NCBI RefSeq assembly: GCF_000222605.1
Contig: NZ_AFWF01000007.1
Location: 37,278 to 101,277 of the forward strand
Direction: 5' to 3'
Length of the DNA stretch: 64,000 bases
Source: Vibrio ichthyoenteri ATCC 700023
GTDB taxonomy: Bacteria; Pseudomonadota; Gammaproteobacteria; Enterobacterales; Vibrionaceae
The position numbers and the translations under genes are program-made. The notes beneath the pieces were generated by a model. The model saw only the letters and a program-made list of their open reading frames with translations. It searched no databases and had not been told where the DNA came from. Within the stretch, counting starts at the first letter, position 1, and each line of letters begins with the position of its first letter. Positions 40,337 to 49,952 of this stretch are shown here, piece after piece.

Positions 40337-42022
40337 CTATTTTTCCCATACGACAAGTTGGTCTTTTGGCCAATTGGCGCCGATGTCGTGGTATTTCTTT
40401 TCTAGTATGTGGCGTTTAATTTTAAGGGTTGGAGTCAGTACACCATTTTCGATGCTCCAGGGCTCTTTGATCATCAGAACCCCTTTTATTTTTTCATGTG
40501 ATGCTAAGGTGGTGTTCATGCGCTCAATGACCTTTTGCGTGCTTCGTTCATATCGCTCTGGGTCAAAATTAGGGAAATCGTGGGGCACAACAAGTAATAT
40601 TGGACCGGGTAAACCAAGGCCAATTAAACACATCATCTCAACTCTGGTGTACTCAAACAGTTTCTTCTCAATAGGAACTGGCGCGACAAATTTGCCTTTA
40701 GCTGTCTTAAAGGTATCTTTTTTACGGCCTTGGATGGTGAGATAGCCTTCATCATCAAGAAAACCAATATCGCCAGTGTGCAGCCAACCTTGCTCATCAA
40801 ACGATTCTTGGGTTGCGATGTCATTTTTATAATAACCAGAAAACAGTCCTTCACCGCGTACCATAATTTCATCATCGGCGGCAATTTTAAGCTCGATACC
40901 GGGGCCTGCGTTACCAACACTGCCTATTTTGTCGGAGCGGAAAGGGAAGTTCAAAGTGCTATAAGCGAAGGACTCCGTCATCCCCCAAGCTTCGGTGATA
41001 TTAAGACCAACGCTATGGTACCAACTCAATAAGGCTGGCGAGACGGGTGCAGAGCCACAGCCGAGCACACGGGCTTGATCTAAGCCTAAGCCGTCGGCCA
41101 GTTTCTTTTTGATTAGCGTATTTACAAATGGGATTTTAAGCAGAATATTGAGTTTCTTTTGTGGCAGTTTGTCTTGGATTCTTTGTTGAAATAGAGTCCA
41201 TAAACGTGGCACTGAGATGAACAAGGTTGGACGCTGCATCTTTACATCGTCAATGAAGGTATCGAGCGATTCCGGAAAAGCAGTTTCCACTCCCCCCATA
41301 ATGGAAGAACCAAAAATATACACGCGCTCGGTGATATGTGCCAAAGGTAAATAAGAGAACAGTCGGTCGCCTTTTTCAATCTGGATATGGTTAATCAACT
41401 GTTGTACTGACCAAGCAAAAGCGCCGTAGGTCAACATGGCCCCTTTAGGTAAGCCAGAGGTTCCGGAGGTATACACAATCGACATCAGTTTATCGTCATG
41501 ATGCTGAGGCCGCTCGGTACTTGGTTGGGACTGCTCTATTAATGAGGTGAATTGATATTGGCAATTAGGTGCCGTGTCGTAAGCCAAGCTGATGGTGATC
41601 AATTCTGGCATGCTATCGATGACTTGCTGGGTCGATGCTGGATCATCTAACTTACCGCCAATCAACACCTTACTTTCACTATGAGTTAGGCAGTATTCTA
41701 TCGTATCGGCTCCGGCCGTTGGAAAAATCGGCACACTGATGAAGTCACCCAACATCATCGCTAAATCACAAATAAACCATTCTGCGCAATTTTTGGATAC
41801 CAAAGCGACCCGATCACCGGGTACAAGACCCAACTCTTTGAGCGCGGTGGCTAACCTCAGTGCTTTATCGGCGACTTGAGCATAACTGTACTCAACAAAT
41901 TGGCGGTTAATGATCTGCTTGAGATAGATTTCATCTGGGCGTTCTTGGGCCCATTTAAGAATCATGTCACTGGCAGGGGGAAGCGTGCAATTTGTATTGC
42001 TCAATTGGTCTGGCTGAATCAT
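40337..42022 (-). CDS. AMP-forming long-chain acyl-CoA synthetase
   Basis: Adenylate-forming enzyme of 561 residues. It has P-loop motif YTSGTSGLPKGAM, substrate motif AWGMTESFAYSTL, and the C-terminal domain with GWLHTGDIGFLDDEGYLTIQGR and the lysine region KTAKGKFVAPVPIE. The long GRKKDTFKTAKGKFVAPVPIE form is typical of long-chain acyl-CoA ligases of the FAA1 type. It activates fatty acids with ATP and CoA, probably at the inner membrane face. Substrate length is not visible. It is transcribed alone. Confidence 0.88.
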   Translation of the reverse strand: MIQPDQLSNTNCTLPPASDMILKWAQERPDEIYLKQIINRQFVEYSYAQVADKALRLATALKELGLVPGDRVALVSKNCAEWFICDLAMMLGDFISVPIFPTAGADTIEYCLTHSESKVLIGGKLDDPASTQQVIDSMPELITISLAYDTAPNCQYQFTSLIEQSQPSTERPQHHDDKLMSIVYTSGTSGLPKGAMLTYGAFAWSVQQLINHIQIEKGDRLFSYLPLAHITERVYIFGSSIMGGVETAFPESLDTFIDDVKMQRPTLFISVPRLWTLFQQRIQDKLPQKKLNILLKIPFVNTLIKKKLADGLGLDQARVLGCGSAPVSPALLSWYHSVGLNITEAWGMTESFAYSTLNFPFRSDKIGSVGNAGPGIELKIAADDEIMVRGEGLFSGYYKNDIATQESFDEQGWLHTGDIGFLDDEGYLTIQGRKKDTFKTAKGKFVAPVPIEKKLFEYTRVEMMCLIGLGLPGPILLVVPHDFPNFDPERYERSTQKVIERMNTTLASHEKIKGVLMIKEPWSIENGVLTPTLKIKRHILEKKYHDIGANWPKDQLVVWEK

Positions 42023-42203
42023 TGTCTAACTCCATGTTATTGGCAAAGATTCCCTTCTTTCAATGGTGGGTATGGCTTAGCGCTTGGGAGAGCAAGAACA
42101 GCGCTAAGCGTTACTTTCCTGATGAAGGATTATTGTTGTTAATTATTTGTTAATACTAGCATGTTAATCAAAATGTCGATAAGGAATCGTTCAAAAGTGT
42201 GAG

Positions 42204-42902
42204 TTAGTAACTTTGCCGATAGGCCGCTGGAGTCGTGCCTGTTTCCTTTTTAAAAACCTTTGAGAAGTAAGAGGCGTCGTTAAAGCCACAGCAATAGGCG
42301 ATATGCGCAATTTTACTCTGTTGTCGTTGTGTCAATAAGCGCTTAGCGTGGTCGATACGAGCGTGAGTAACATAAGCATTAAAGGTTTGGCCAAAATGCT
42401 TGAAGAAGAGCTTAGAAAAGTAAGAACTGATATAGCCGAAGATTTGTGCGGTTTCGGACTCGTTTATTGGTGATGCGAGGTTTTGTTCTATATAAAGAGG
42501 AATTGAGTCGATTGTGAGGTGGTTTGGCAACCCAGTAGTATGCAACGAAGGATGGCAAAGTTTGAGTAAAAGTTGTAAGCGTTCATTGTAGTTTGGTTGT
42601 TGGAGAGAAAGAGTGAATATGTTGGTTGCTCGCCGCTGAAGAGGATCAATCTCATTTTGTAAGATGATCAACTTCTTTTTGAGATTCTTGCAGATGATTA
42701 TTGCTTGCTCTAATAGCAGTAAATTATTGTTATCTACATAAAAAATATATATCGCACCTTTTTTATTGGTTATATGGGCAATGTTATCACTTAAATATTG
42801 AATGGAATGGTTTTTCTGTAGCTGTTTATATAGATAGGGAGAGTGCAGGGCTAGTTCTCTACCAAAATTGACTATTAATGTATTAGCACTGTGCATAGCC
42901 AT
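42204..42902 (-). CDS. AraC-family regulator with receiver-like N-terminus
   Basis: Protein of 232 residues. The last 95 form a two-helix-turn-helix AraC domain (ETAQIFGYISSYFSKLFFKHFG; SKIAHIAYCCGFNDASYFSKVFKK). The first 130 alternate hydrophobic strands and helices like a response-regulator receiver: the third strand ends IYIFYVD, with Asp at the place of the phospho-acceptor, but the acidic pair of the first strand is missing (TLIVNFGRE). AAGG is 5 bp before the ATG. It is divergent from the flp-tad operon by 307 bp, so it is a likely regulator of the pilus, by position only. Confidence 0.82.
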   Translation of the reverse strand: MAMHSANTLIVNFGRELALHSPYLYKQLQKNHSIQYLSDNIAHITNKKGAIYIFYVDNNNLLLLEQAIIICKNLKKKLIILQNEIDPLQRRATNIFTLSLQQPNYNERLQLLLKLCHPSLHTTGLPNHLTIDSIPLYIEQNLASPINESETAQIFGYISSYFSKLFFKHFGQTFNAYVTHARIDHAKRLLTQRQQSKIAHIAYCCGFNDASYFSKVFKKETGTTPAAYRQSY

Positions 42903-43209
42903 TTCGACCTTTATTCATCCTTTTAGGTATGAGTTTAGAACTAAAGGAGTATAAGTGTGGTTGTTTTTTGCTTATATTTCTTTTGGTTATATGTCCGTAT
43001 TCAAAAAATATATATAAATATTTTGTGGTGATCTTTTGTTTTGTAATTTATAAGTGTTTGTTTGTGTTGGTAATAACACTAAAAGATAGTCATTATGATA
43101 TTGATAATCAAGTTAATAGTCATATTGATAAAACGGTTCTACCTGACTAGTTTTACTATGAATCTATTGAAATAGATCACATTGACGAATTGTGGTGAAG
43201 GAGAACGTT
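42903..43209. other. AT-rich divergent region between araC-type gene and flp
   Basis: 307 bp, strikingly AT-rich (roughly 42930-43160), which must hold the flp/tad promoter. I see no good -35/-10 pair. A 73-codon frame (42929-43150) lacks a ribosome site and is not called. Low GC here suggests silencing by a nucleoid protein such as H-NS, which is an inference. Confidence 0.5.
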
Positions 43210-43410
43210 ATGATTTTAGAAAAATATGTACAGTTACAATTGCTTATGCGTGATTTTGTACAGGATAAAAGTGGAGTTACTGCGATCGAATATGCGCTTG
43301 TTGGTGTGTCAGTTGCGGTGATTGTTGGTCTTGTTTTTGGAGAGGATGGTAACTTACAAACTGCATTAGAGCGAGGTATGTTGTCTATCCGCCAAGCAAT
43401 GACTAACTAA
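43210..43410 (+). CDS. flp: Flp pilus major pilin
   Basis: Prepilin of 66 residues. The class IVb Flp processing site is SG|VTAIEYALV: cleavage after Gly22 gives a 44-residue mature pilin with Glu5 and Tyr6, the hallmark pair of Flp pilins, inside one hydrophobic helix. The ATG at 43210 has AAGGAG upstream; the in-frame GTG at 43192 has none. It is the first gene of the tad locus; processing is expected by TadV, encoded 6 bp downstream. Confidence 0.95.
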   Translation: MILEKYVQLQLLMRDFVQDKSGVTAIEYALVGVSVAVIVGLVFGEDGNLQTALERGMLSIRQAMTN

Positions 43411-43416
43411 GTACTA

Positions 43417-43839
43417 GTGCTTTATTTTATTATTGCTCTGTTTTTATTCAGTATTCTGGTTTGTTTTTATGACTGGCGATACAGAATAATACCTAATTAT
43501 ATTTGTGTCTTTATCTTTTTGATTTCCATTTTGACACTAATTATGAGTGGTAATTATTTAAATCTGCTTTACTTTGCACTATTTGTGCCAGTGTCATTAT
43601 TAATATGGAAGTTAGGGATATGGGGGGCAGGAGACAGTAAACTTCTGCTCGCATTTTTTCCTATGATTGCTTCTGATTATTACTTGGCAACATTGATGTA
43701 TATTTGTTTGACAGGCTTTGCTACAGGTATCATATTTTTAACGTACCGACGAATTAGTCGAAATAATAAGTTTGATACCGTTCCCTATGGTATTCCTATT
43801 GCGTTGAGTTGCTTTATTACCTCAATAGCCTCTTTTTAA
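43417..43839 (+). CDS. tadV: Prepilin peptidase TadV (CpaA-like)
   Basis: Inner-membrane aspartic protease of 140 residues that cleaves Flp and the pseudopilins TadE and TadF. The catalytic aspartates are in CFYDWRYRIIPN and GAGDSKLL. It has about four to five membrane segments and no N-methylation domain, typical of A24 peptidases of Tad systems. It begins with GTG at 43417, seven bases after the flp stop, so it is probably coupled. AT-rich codon use is like flp. Confidence 0.93.
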   Translation: MLYFIIALFLFSILVCFYDWRYRIIPNYICVFIFLISILTLIMSGNYLNLLYFALFVPVSLLIWKLGIWGAGDSKLLLAFFPMIASDYYLATLMYICLTGFATGIIFLTYRRISRNNKFDTVPYGIPIALSCFITSIASF

Positions 43840-43848
43840 GGAGGTATT

Positions 43849-44643
43849 ATGAAATTAAAAGTTCTTGTCCCTATTGCTTTGATTGCTATTGGTGCGGGTT
43901 TATATGGCTTATCAAGCCAATATTTTTCAAAAAATGCGCCGGCGCCAGTAGTGTCTGCCGATAATCAACCCGAGCTGGCATCTGTATATGTGGTAGCGCA
44001 AGCGATCCCTAAAGGTAAAGCGATCACGAAAGCATCATTGGAAATCGAGAAGGTCACCGAAGAACAAGCGCTTAAGATGGGGATTGATCCATCTCAACCA
44101 CTCTCAATCCCTAAAGGTGGGGTTGCGATTCAAGATATGACAGAGGGCGATTTTATCACGCCTGCAACCCTCATTTCTCCCGATGAACCCGGTTACATCA
44201 ATGCAGTTATTGATCCCGATAAAGTGCCTTATGCGGTTATCGTCAATCCGACAGATATTGTTGGCGGATTAATTACTCATGGCTCTTTGGTGGATGTTGT
44301 CGCGCTCTCCTCGGAACAACAAAACCTCGCGAATGAAGATACCGTAACCAGTTATCAAACCGTGTCAGTTTCTCCGGTATTGATGGCGGTGAAAGTGATC
44401 AAAGTGAGTCAAGAGACTCATGAAGAAGGGCGTAACAAGTCAGTCACTACTATTACTCTCATTTTAGAACTGACTCAAAAACAAGTCGCAAAACTCGCGA
44501 TTGCAAAAAATATAGCGCAATTAGAAGTGCATAAGTCACTTGGGTTACAAGAGGCTTCAGAGCTTCAAGCGAATTCAGGAGATGTACTGCCTGACTATCG
44601 AGCTATCGTTGAATTTCGCGCAGGTGAAGCGACGATAAAATAA
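43849..44643 (+). CDS. rcpC: Tad pilus assembly protein RcpC (CpaB)
   Basis: Protein of 264 residues, N-terminal membrane anchor (KVLVPIALIAIGAGLYGLSS) then an SAF-like domain (VYVVAQAIPKGKAITKASLE) and a C-terminal region with the CpaB signature (LILELTQKQVAKLAIAKNIA). In Tad systems RcpC/CpaB is periplasmic and supports the secretin or modifies the pilus. An ideal AAGGAGG ribosome site lies upstream. Next genes rcpA and rcpB complete the outer-membrane module. Confidence 0.93.
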   Translation: MKLKVLVPIALIAIGAGLYGLSSQYFSKNAPAPVVSADNQPELASVYVVAQAIPKGKAITKASLEIEKVTEEQALKMGIDPSQPLSIPKGGVAIQDMTEGDFITPATLISPDEPGYINAVIDPDKVPYAVIVNPTDIVGGLITHGSLVDVVALSSEQQNLANEDTVTSYQTVSVSPVLMAVKVIKVSQETHEEGRNKSVTTITLILELTQKQVAKLAIAKNIAQLEVHKSLGLQEASELQANSGDVLPDYRAIVEFRAGEATIK

Positions 44644-44666
44644 CAATAACAAATAGTGGAGGAGAC

Positions 44667-45986
44667 ATGAGAAAAGGATATCAATTATTGCTATGCCTTC
44701 TATTAGTCCCCATTAGCATAACAGTACATGCCGCCCGCATCGTAAATTTGTCTGAAGGCGATGCGCAATCGATTCAAACTGAGGTTGAAATTGGCTCTGT
44801 GTTTATCTCTGATCCCGAGATTGCAGACTATCAAGTGATAGACAATAACAAAGTGGTTTTCTTTGGTCGATCCATTGGTAACGCCTCATTTATGGTTTTC
44901 GATAAAGAAGGTAAGACGCTAATTTCACGAAAGTTGGTTGTTAACAAAAGTTTGGTACACATCCAGCAGCAAATACAACTGCGTTTCCCTGACAGTGATG
45001 TTTCAATTTATAACCTCGGAGAGCAAGCAGTACTTAGTGGCACAGTCTCTTCTGATGAAATTCGTGAGCAAATTTATCGCTTGGCCGGTGAATTACTGGG
45101 TAAAGACGTTGAAATTACCAATGTGAATTGGGATTTAGGCGATCAGATCTACGAAATGCAGTTTATGCGCCGCTACCGCTTTGAAGGGGTAGTCAATAAT
45201 ATTGACGTGGTCACGACCAAACAGGTCAACGTCAAGTTAACCATTGCAGAAGTGACCCACAGTTTCCTTGAAGAATTTGGTATTCAAATTGGTACGTCAG
45301 CACCTGGGGTATTCATCGATCAATTAACCAGTTTTAGTGCCAGCGACATTGTTTCGGTCATCACTGCTATTGGGGATGACAGCGTTGGGCAAGTGCTCGC
45401 CGAGCCTAACTTGTCGGTCATTTCGGGTGAAACAGCAAGCTTTCTTGCTGGTGGTGAAATACCTGTGGTTACGGTAATTGATGGTGCAACTGATGTGGAA
45501 TATCGCGAATACGGTGTCCGTCTGGAATTGATGGCCAAAGTATTGAGTGATGAGCGAATCAAGTTATCGATGATGCCAGAAGTAAGTGCATTAGATAATC
45601 AATATGAAAACGAAAATTATGATTTACCCGCATTAAAAACTCGCCGAGCTAGAACCACGGTTGAACTCGGGGATGGGCAAAGCTTTATTCTTGGTGGGCT
45701 ATTGAGTTCTGAAGATCGCGAGACCTTAAGACGGATTCCTTATATTGGCGATATTCCTATTCTCGGGGCTCTTTTTAGAAATACCGCGACAGAGCGAACA
45801 AAAACGGAATTAGTCATTGTTGCGACAGTCAATCTTGTTCAGCCGATCCATCCATCGCAAATTCAGCTTCCGACGATGCAAAAAACCTCGAACTTAGAGC
45901 GCTTTTTTAAGATTGGTGATGGTTACCCTAAAGCTGCGGAAACTTCAGTAAACGAAGTGCTTTCAACTGGAGGGTTCAAACAATGA
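44667..45986 (+). CDS. rcpA: Tad secretin RcpA (CpaC)
   Basis: Outer-membrane secretin of 439 residues through which the Flp pilus exits. A signal peptide (MRKGYQLLLCLLLVPISITVHA) is followed by an N-terminal pilus-secretin domain (VNLSEGDAQSIQTEVEIGSV) and a C-terminal secretin domain with EPNLSVISGETASFLAGGEIP and the conserved end IPYIGDIPILGALFR. The stop overlaps the rcpB start by 4 bp (ATGA). Confidence 0.95.
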   Translation: MRKGYQLLLCLLLVPISITVHAARIVNLSEGDAQSIQTEVEIGSVFISDPEIADYQVIDNNKVVFFGRSIGNASFMVFDKEGKTLISRKLVVNKSLVHIQQQIQLRFPDSDVSIYNLGEQAVLSGTVSSDEIREQIYRLAGELLGKDVEITNVNWDLGDQIYEMQFMRRYRFEGVVNNIDVVTTKQVNVKLTIAEVTHSFLEEFGIQIGTSAPGVFIDQLTSFSASDIVSVITAIGDDSVGQVLAEPNLSVISGETASFLAGGEIPVVTVIDGATDVEYREYGVRLELMAKVLSDERIKLSMMPEVSALDNQYENENYDLPALKTRRARTTVELGDGQSFILGGLLSSEDRETLRRIPYIGDIPILGALFRNTATERTKTELVIVATVNLVQPIHPSQIQLPTMQKTSNLERFFKIGDGYPKAAETSVNEVLSTGGFKQ

Positions 45987-46501
45987 AAACAGCAATGAGC
46001 AAAATATTCCTTTCGGGTGTGTTGTTGGCCAGTCTAATCGGCTGTGCTGAGGTAATCAAAGAACGTGAAGGTGCTGAGCTGCAAATTGTCCCCATAACTA
46101 ATAGCTATCATTTGACCATCAAAGCGAAAAAAGATCAGCAAGCGTGGCTGCAACTTCAAGACTACATCGAGCAACATTGGGATGTGTTGTCTGTTGAGGA
46201 GATCACTATCGATTGGTTCTCTCGTCGTGGAAAAACACTGGCGATGAAGCTCGCGGATAAGTTGCAAAAAGAGGGTATTAGCGCAGATATGATTCATATC
46301 AATCAAGCGAAAAGTGAGAGAAGTGATCATTTTGATTTATCCCTCCACACCACAAAGTACAAGGTGGTCGCGAACGTCTGTGATTATCCAAAAGTGGGTG
46401 AGTTTGGGGCGTACCCTGAAGGCTGCTATGCAGAAAGTGCTCGTTGGCAGAGTATGGTGCATCCAGAAAAGATGCTTCTTACCAGCGAAAAAGATAAGTA
46501 G
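45983..46501 (+). CDS. rcpB: Tad outer-membrane lipoprotein RcpB-like
   Basis: Protein of 172 residues with a lipoprotein signal (lipobox SLIGC). It sits in the RcpB position of the locus, overlapping rcpA by 4 bp. The rest has a mixed alpha/beta pattern and two cysteines near the C-terminus (ANVCDYPKV, PEGCYAES). RcpB/CpaD proteins stabilise the secretin. Sequence is variable in this family, so the assignment rests on position, size and lipoprotein signal. Confidence 0.75.
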   Translation: MKTAMSKIFLSGVLLASLIGCAEVIKEREGAELQIVPITNSYHLTIKAKKDQQAWLQLQDYIEQHWDVLSVEEITIDWFSRRGKTLAMKLADKLQKEGISADMIHINQAKSERSDHFDLSLHTTKYKVVANVCDYPKVGEFGAYPEGCYAESARWQSMVHPEKMLLTSEKDK

Positions 46502-46512
46502 AAGGAGCGAGC

Positions 46513-47748
46513 ATGTTTGATCTAGTCGATATTCTAAAAAACAAAGAATCAGGGATGCCAAGAGAAGCCCGCCATATCGATTCAGTGGCGTTTTTTCAAA
46601 CAGAAGAATGCAAGCAACTGATTACAGAAGCTTATCGTTTCGAGGGGTTAGAGCTGCCAGCATTTTACGCTTTAGCTGATGAGCATGTTTCAGAGCATAC
46701 TCGCTCCGAAACCATTGAAGTGATCATTATTGAGCTGAATAAAAGCAGTGATGTTGCCAAAGATGCTGAGCGTTTGAGTCATTTAATACCGAATAGCGCA
46801 TCCGTCGTGGTTATTGGCAGTGAAGACTGTATCTCAACCATTCGTAAGCTTAAATCGATGGGAATTTATTATCTATTTTGGCCGATAAATAAAAATGAGC
46901 TGATTGATTTTGTCTTGAGTGTTAATGACAACCGCCTTGGTAATCGCGGCATCAGTAAAAATCGACGGGCAAAATTGGTCAGTTTTGTCGGCTGTAAAGG
47001 CGGTGTCGGCGCCACCATGCTTTGTGCGGAGATGAGTTATATTCTGTCCGAAAAGCGCAATGCTTCTTGTGTGGTTGTCGATAATTGTTATCAAGGTGGC
47101 AACCTTGACATCATGATGGGGATTGAAAAATTTAAGAAACGTGAGATCCGAGCGGGTTCATTAGCCTCGAATCTGGATTTTACTTCTTCGCAAAGTTTAT
47201 TGAAAAAACAGAGTAAAAATTTATCGGTACTCTCTTTAACTTCTGAAGATATCGCCAATACCGACTTAAAAGATTACACCAAAAATGTCGCCGCCTTTGT
47301 GTCGGAAGAGACCAACTTTATTCTTGAGGATCTTTCCTCAACGGCGGAGATGGTTTTTTCTTCAAAAGACCTGGTCGAAATGTCCGATTGCGTCATCTTA
47401 GTGATTTCTGCCTCTATTTCCTCATTGCGTGAAGCTGCGCGTATCAATAAAGACATTAAGAGTGAAGCGGAAACCAAAGGCACACCGTTACGCATCATTG
47501 TGGTTCTGAATTTTAATGCTCCGGAATCTTGCGCAACAGTCACACGCGATGAAGTAGAAGAGTTTTTACGCCGCCCGGTTGATATCGTGATCCCTTACGT
47601 TAAAAAACTGGATGCGAAGATTTTAGATAAACAGCGCATCAGTGATTTGCGCGGTCAACCAAGTAAGTCGCTGTATAACTTGGCGGCGCTCATTTTCGGT
47701 GAAGAAACGAAAAATGGCTCAGCTTTTCCATTCAAGTGGGGAGGCTAG
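46513..47748 (+). CDS. tadZ: TadZ (CpaE) ParA/MinD-like localisation protein
   Basis: Protein of 411 residues with an N-terminal receiver-like domain (about 1-145) and a ParA/MinD ATPase domain. The Walker A is deviant, KGGVGAT (162-168), where MinD proteins have KGGVGKT, so the second lysine is lost, as known for TadZ proteins. TadZ is thought to mark the pole or site where the Tad machine is built. It is 4 bp before tadA. Confidence 0.93.
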   Translation: MFDLVDILKNKESGMPREARHIDSVAFFQTEECKQLITEAYRFEGLELPAFYALADEHVSEHTRSETIEVIIIELNKSSDVAKDAERLSHLIPNSASVVVIGSEDCISTIRKLKSMGIYYLFWPINKNELIDFVLSVNDNRLGNRGISKNRRAKLVSFVGCKGGVGATMLCAEMSYILSEKRNASCVVVDNCYQGGNLDIMMGIEKFKKREIRAGSLASNLDFTSSQSLLKKQSKNLSVLSLTSEDIANTDLKDYTKNVAAFVSEETNFILEDLSSTAEMVFSSKDLVEMSDCVILVISASISSLREAARINKDIKSEAETKGTPLRIIVVLNFNAPESCATVTRDEVEEFLRRPVDIVIPYVKKLDAKILDKQRISDLRGQPSKSLYNLAALIFGEETKNGSAFPFKWGG

Positions 47749-47751
47749 ATT

Positions 47752-49035
47752 ATGCAAGATGCCAAAGAGATTTATAAAGGCTTACGTAAGAAAATATTTG
47801 ATGCCCTTGATCCTGAAGTGATTAATCGGCTCAATGCTCAACAGCTATCTGAGCAGCTTTCACAAGCGATTAGTATGTTGATCGAAAAAGAACAATTGCC
47901 GGTACCAGCGGTGTTACGCAATGATTTTGTCAAAAACCTAGTCGATGAATTACAAGGTTTGGGGCCATTGCAAACATTGATGGATGATGAAGAAATTACG
48001 GACATCATGATCAATGGCTATGAGAACGTATTTGTAGAGCGCTATGGGTTAGTGGAACCTTGTTCGGTCAGTTTTGTCGATTCAAATCAATTGCTGGATA
48101 TCGCCAAACGCATTGCTGGGCGAGTGGGGCGTAGGGTCGATGAATCACAACCGATGTGTGATGCACGCTTACCTGACGGCAGTCGCGTTAATATTGTCAT
48201 TCCGCCCATCGCCATTGATGGCACCTCTATTTCCATTCGTAAATTTAGAAAACAAGCAATTGATTTGAGTAAGCTGGTGGAGTTCGGTGCGATGAGTCCG
48301 GAAATGTCACAGATTATGATGATTGCCGCGCGTTGTCGTTTAAATATCTTAATCTCTGGTGGTACGGGCTCAGGTAAAACCACCATGCTCAATGCGCTAT
48401 CGCAGTATATTTCTGAGAAAGAGCGCATTGTCACTATTGAAGATGCTGCTGAATTACGTCTATTGCAGCCTCATGTTGTGCGTCTAGAAACCCGGACCGC
48501 GGGGATTGAAAATACCGGTGCCGTCCATCAGCGAGATCTGGTCATAAATGCGCTTAGGATGCGTCCTGACCGTATTATTGTCGGCGAGTGTCGCGGCAGT
48601 GAAGCGTTTGAGATGCTTCAAGCGATGAATACTGGTCATGACGGTTCAATGTCCACTTTGCATGCTAACTCACCAAGAGACGCGTTGGCGAGGGTGGAGG
48701 CGATGGTGATGATGGCGACCAATAATCTGCCATTGGAAGCGATTCGCCGTACCATCGTCAGTGCAGTTGATGTCATTATCCAAATTAGCCGTTTGCACGA
48801 TGGTAGCCGTAAAGTGATGAACATTACGGAAGTGGTGGGATTGGAAGGCGACAGCGTGGTCTTAGAAGAAATATTCCGCTTTGAGCCCAAATTGAGTGAA
48901 GAAAATGCCAAGCAGGTGCGTGGTAATTTTGTTACTGCTGGTTTAATGAAACGATCAGTGCTCGTGGAAAAAGCGCGCTTCTTTGGTCTTGAATCGCAAC
49001 TGGACGCCATATTTCAGATGGGGAATGTGCGATGA
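47752..49035 (+). CDS. tadA: Tad pilus assembly/retraction ATPase TadA
   Basis: Secretion ATPase of 427 residues in the CpaF/GspE-VirB11 superfamily. Walker A is GGTGSGKT (203-210), an Asp box TIEDAAE follows, Walker B is RIIVGECRG (274-282), and the His box GHDGSMSTLHANS spans 295-307. The hexamer powers Flp polymerisation. Its last 4 bp overlap tadB. Confidence 0.98.
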   Translation: MQDAKEIYKGLRKKIFDALDPEVINRLNAQQLSEQLSQAISMLIEKEQLPVPAVLRNDFVKNLVDELQGLGPLQTLMDDEEITDIMINGYENVFVERYGLVEPCSVSFVDSNQLLDIAKRIAGRVGRRVDESQPMCDARLPDGSRVNIVIPPIAIDGTSISIRKFRKQAIDLSKLVEFGAMSPEMSQIMMIAARCRLNILISGGTGSGKTTMLNALSQYISEKERIVTIEDAAELRLLQPHVVRLETRTAGIENTGAVHQRDLVINALRMRPDRIIVGECRGSEAFEMLQAMNTGHDGSMSTLHANSPRDALARVEAMVMMATNNLPLEAIRRTIVSAVDVIIQISRLHDGSRKVMNITEVVGLEGDSVVLEEIFRFEPKLSEENAKQVRGNFVTAGLMKRSVLVEKARFFGLESQLDAIFQMGNVR

Positions 49036-49952
49036 TCTATTTTGCCTTGCTCGGTTTTGGAGTGTTATTACTTTTGGTTTGGTTGCTCGAACCGAAGAAA
49101 AAACAGACCTATTTGGAAGAGTTTAACCGCACTGTATTGGTCAGTAATATGACCAGTGACAGTGGTCAAGCGGTAGACTTGAAATCGCTTTCAGACCGTA
49201 CATGGCAACAAATGCTGCAAGAAAAATGGGCCAATCTACATAAGCAAGTGGGGCGATTTTCGTATTTAAAAATCATCGTTGTGATCGTATTGCTTTTCTA
49301 TGCCGCGGTGGAGATCAATAACCGTTTTTTCCGTGGCAATGTCTATATTGTTGCTTTGGTTGTTGAAGTGATTGGTTTAACGCTTATTTATATGTGGCTG
49401 CAAAAGCGTGAAAGAGAGATGTTTGAAGAATCTTTTCCAGACGCATTGAACATGCTCGCGAGCGCAGTCTCTTCTGGTGAGAGCATCATGCATGCCATTA
49501 TGTACGTCGGTAAGTCGTTAGATGGCGATGTTGGGGCTGAATTTCGCTTGATGGGAGAACGGCTCCAGTTAGGCGAAAGTGCTGATGATGTTTTGAGAAA
49601 GTCATGCCGCCGTTTTCCTTATGCTTCATTTCATTTCTTTGTCATTACCCTGCGTGCCAATATGCACCGGGGGGGACAATTAAGAGATGTCATTACCCGC
49701 TTAAATCGATTGATGTTTGATGCTCGCTCGATCGACAAGAAGAAATATGCCTTTACCTCAGAAGCGCGAATGTCCGCAAAAATTGTTGCTGCAATCCCGT
49801 TTATTTTTCTCTTCATCATGCAAAGCATGAGCCCTGCCAATTATGACTTTGTCATGTTTACTGAAGCGGGACGTCCAATTCTGTATTACATGCTCGTCAG
49901 TGAATCGATCGGGATGTTGATCATCTGGATGCTAATGAGAGGGGTTCGCTAA
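49032..49952 (+). CDS. tadB: Tad inner-membrane platform protein TadB
   Basis: GspF-like polytopic protein of 306 residues: N-terminal helix, a cytoplasmic stretch, two central helices (KIIVVIVLLFYAAVEI; VYIVALVVEVIGLTLIYMWL), the T2SSF domain with ESFPDALNMLASAVSSGES, and two C-terminal helices. It forms the membrane platform with TadC for the ATPase. Overlaps tadA by 4 bp (ATGA) and tadC by 1 bp (TAATG), indicating translational coupling. Confidence 0.95.
   Translation: MIYFALLGFGVLLLLVWLLEPKKKQTYLEEFNRTVLVSNMTSDSGQAVDLKSLSDRTWQQMLQEKWANLHKQVGRFSYLKIIVVIVLLFYAAVEINNRFFRGNVYIVALVVEVIGLTLIYMWLQKREREMFEESFPDALNMLASAVSSGESIMHAIMYVGKSLDGDVGAEFRLMGERLQLGESADDVLRKSCRRFPYASFHFFVITLRANMHRGGQLRDVITRLNRLMFDARSIDKKKYAFTSEARMSAKIVAAIPFIFLFIMQSMSPANYDFVMFTEAGRPILYYMLVSESIGMLIIWMLMRGVR

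Noticed and set aside
42929-43150. 73-codon + strand frame upstream of flp, hydrophobic N-terminus
   Set aside because: AT-rich region where random open frames favour Phe, Ile, Leu; no ribosome site; no recognisable family; overlaps the divergent promoter region.
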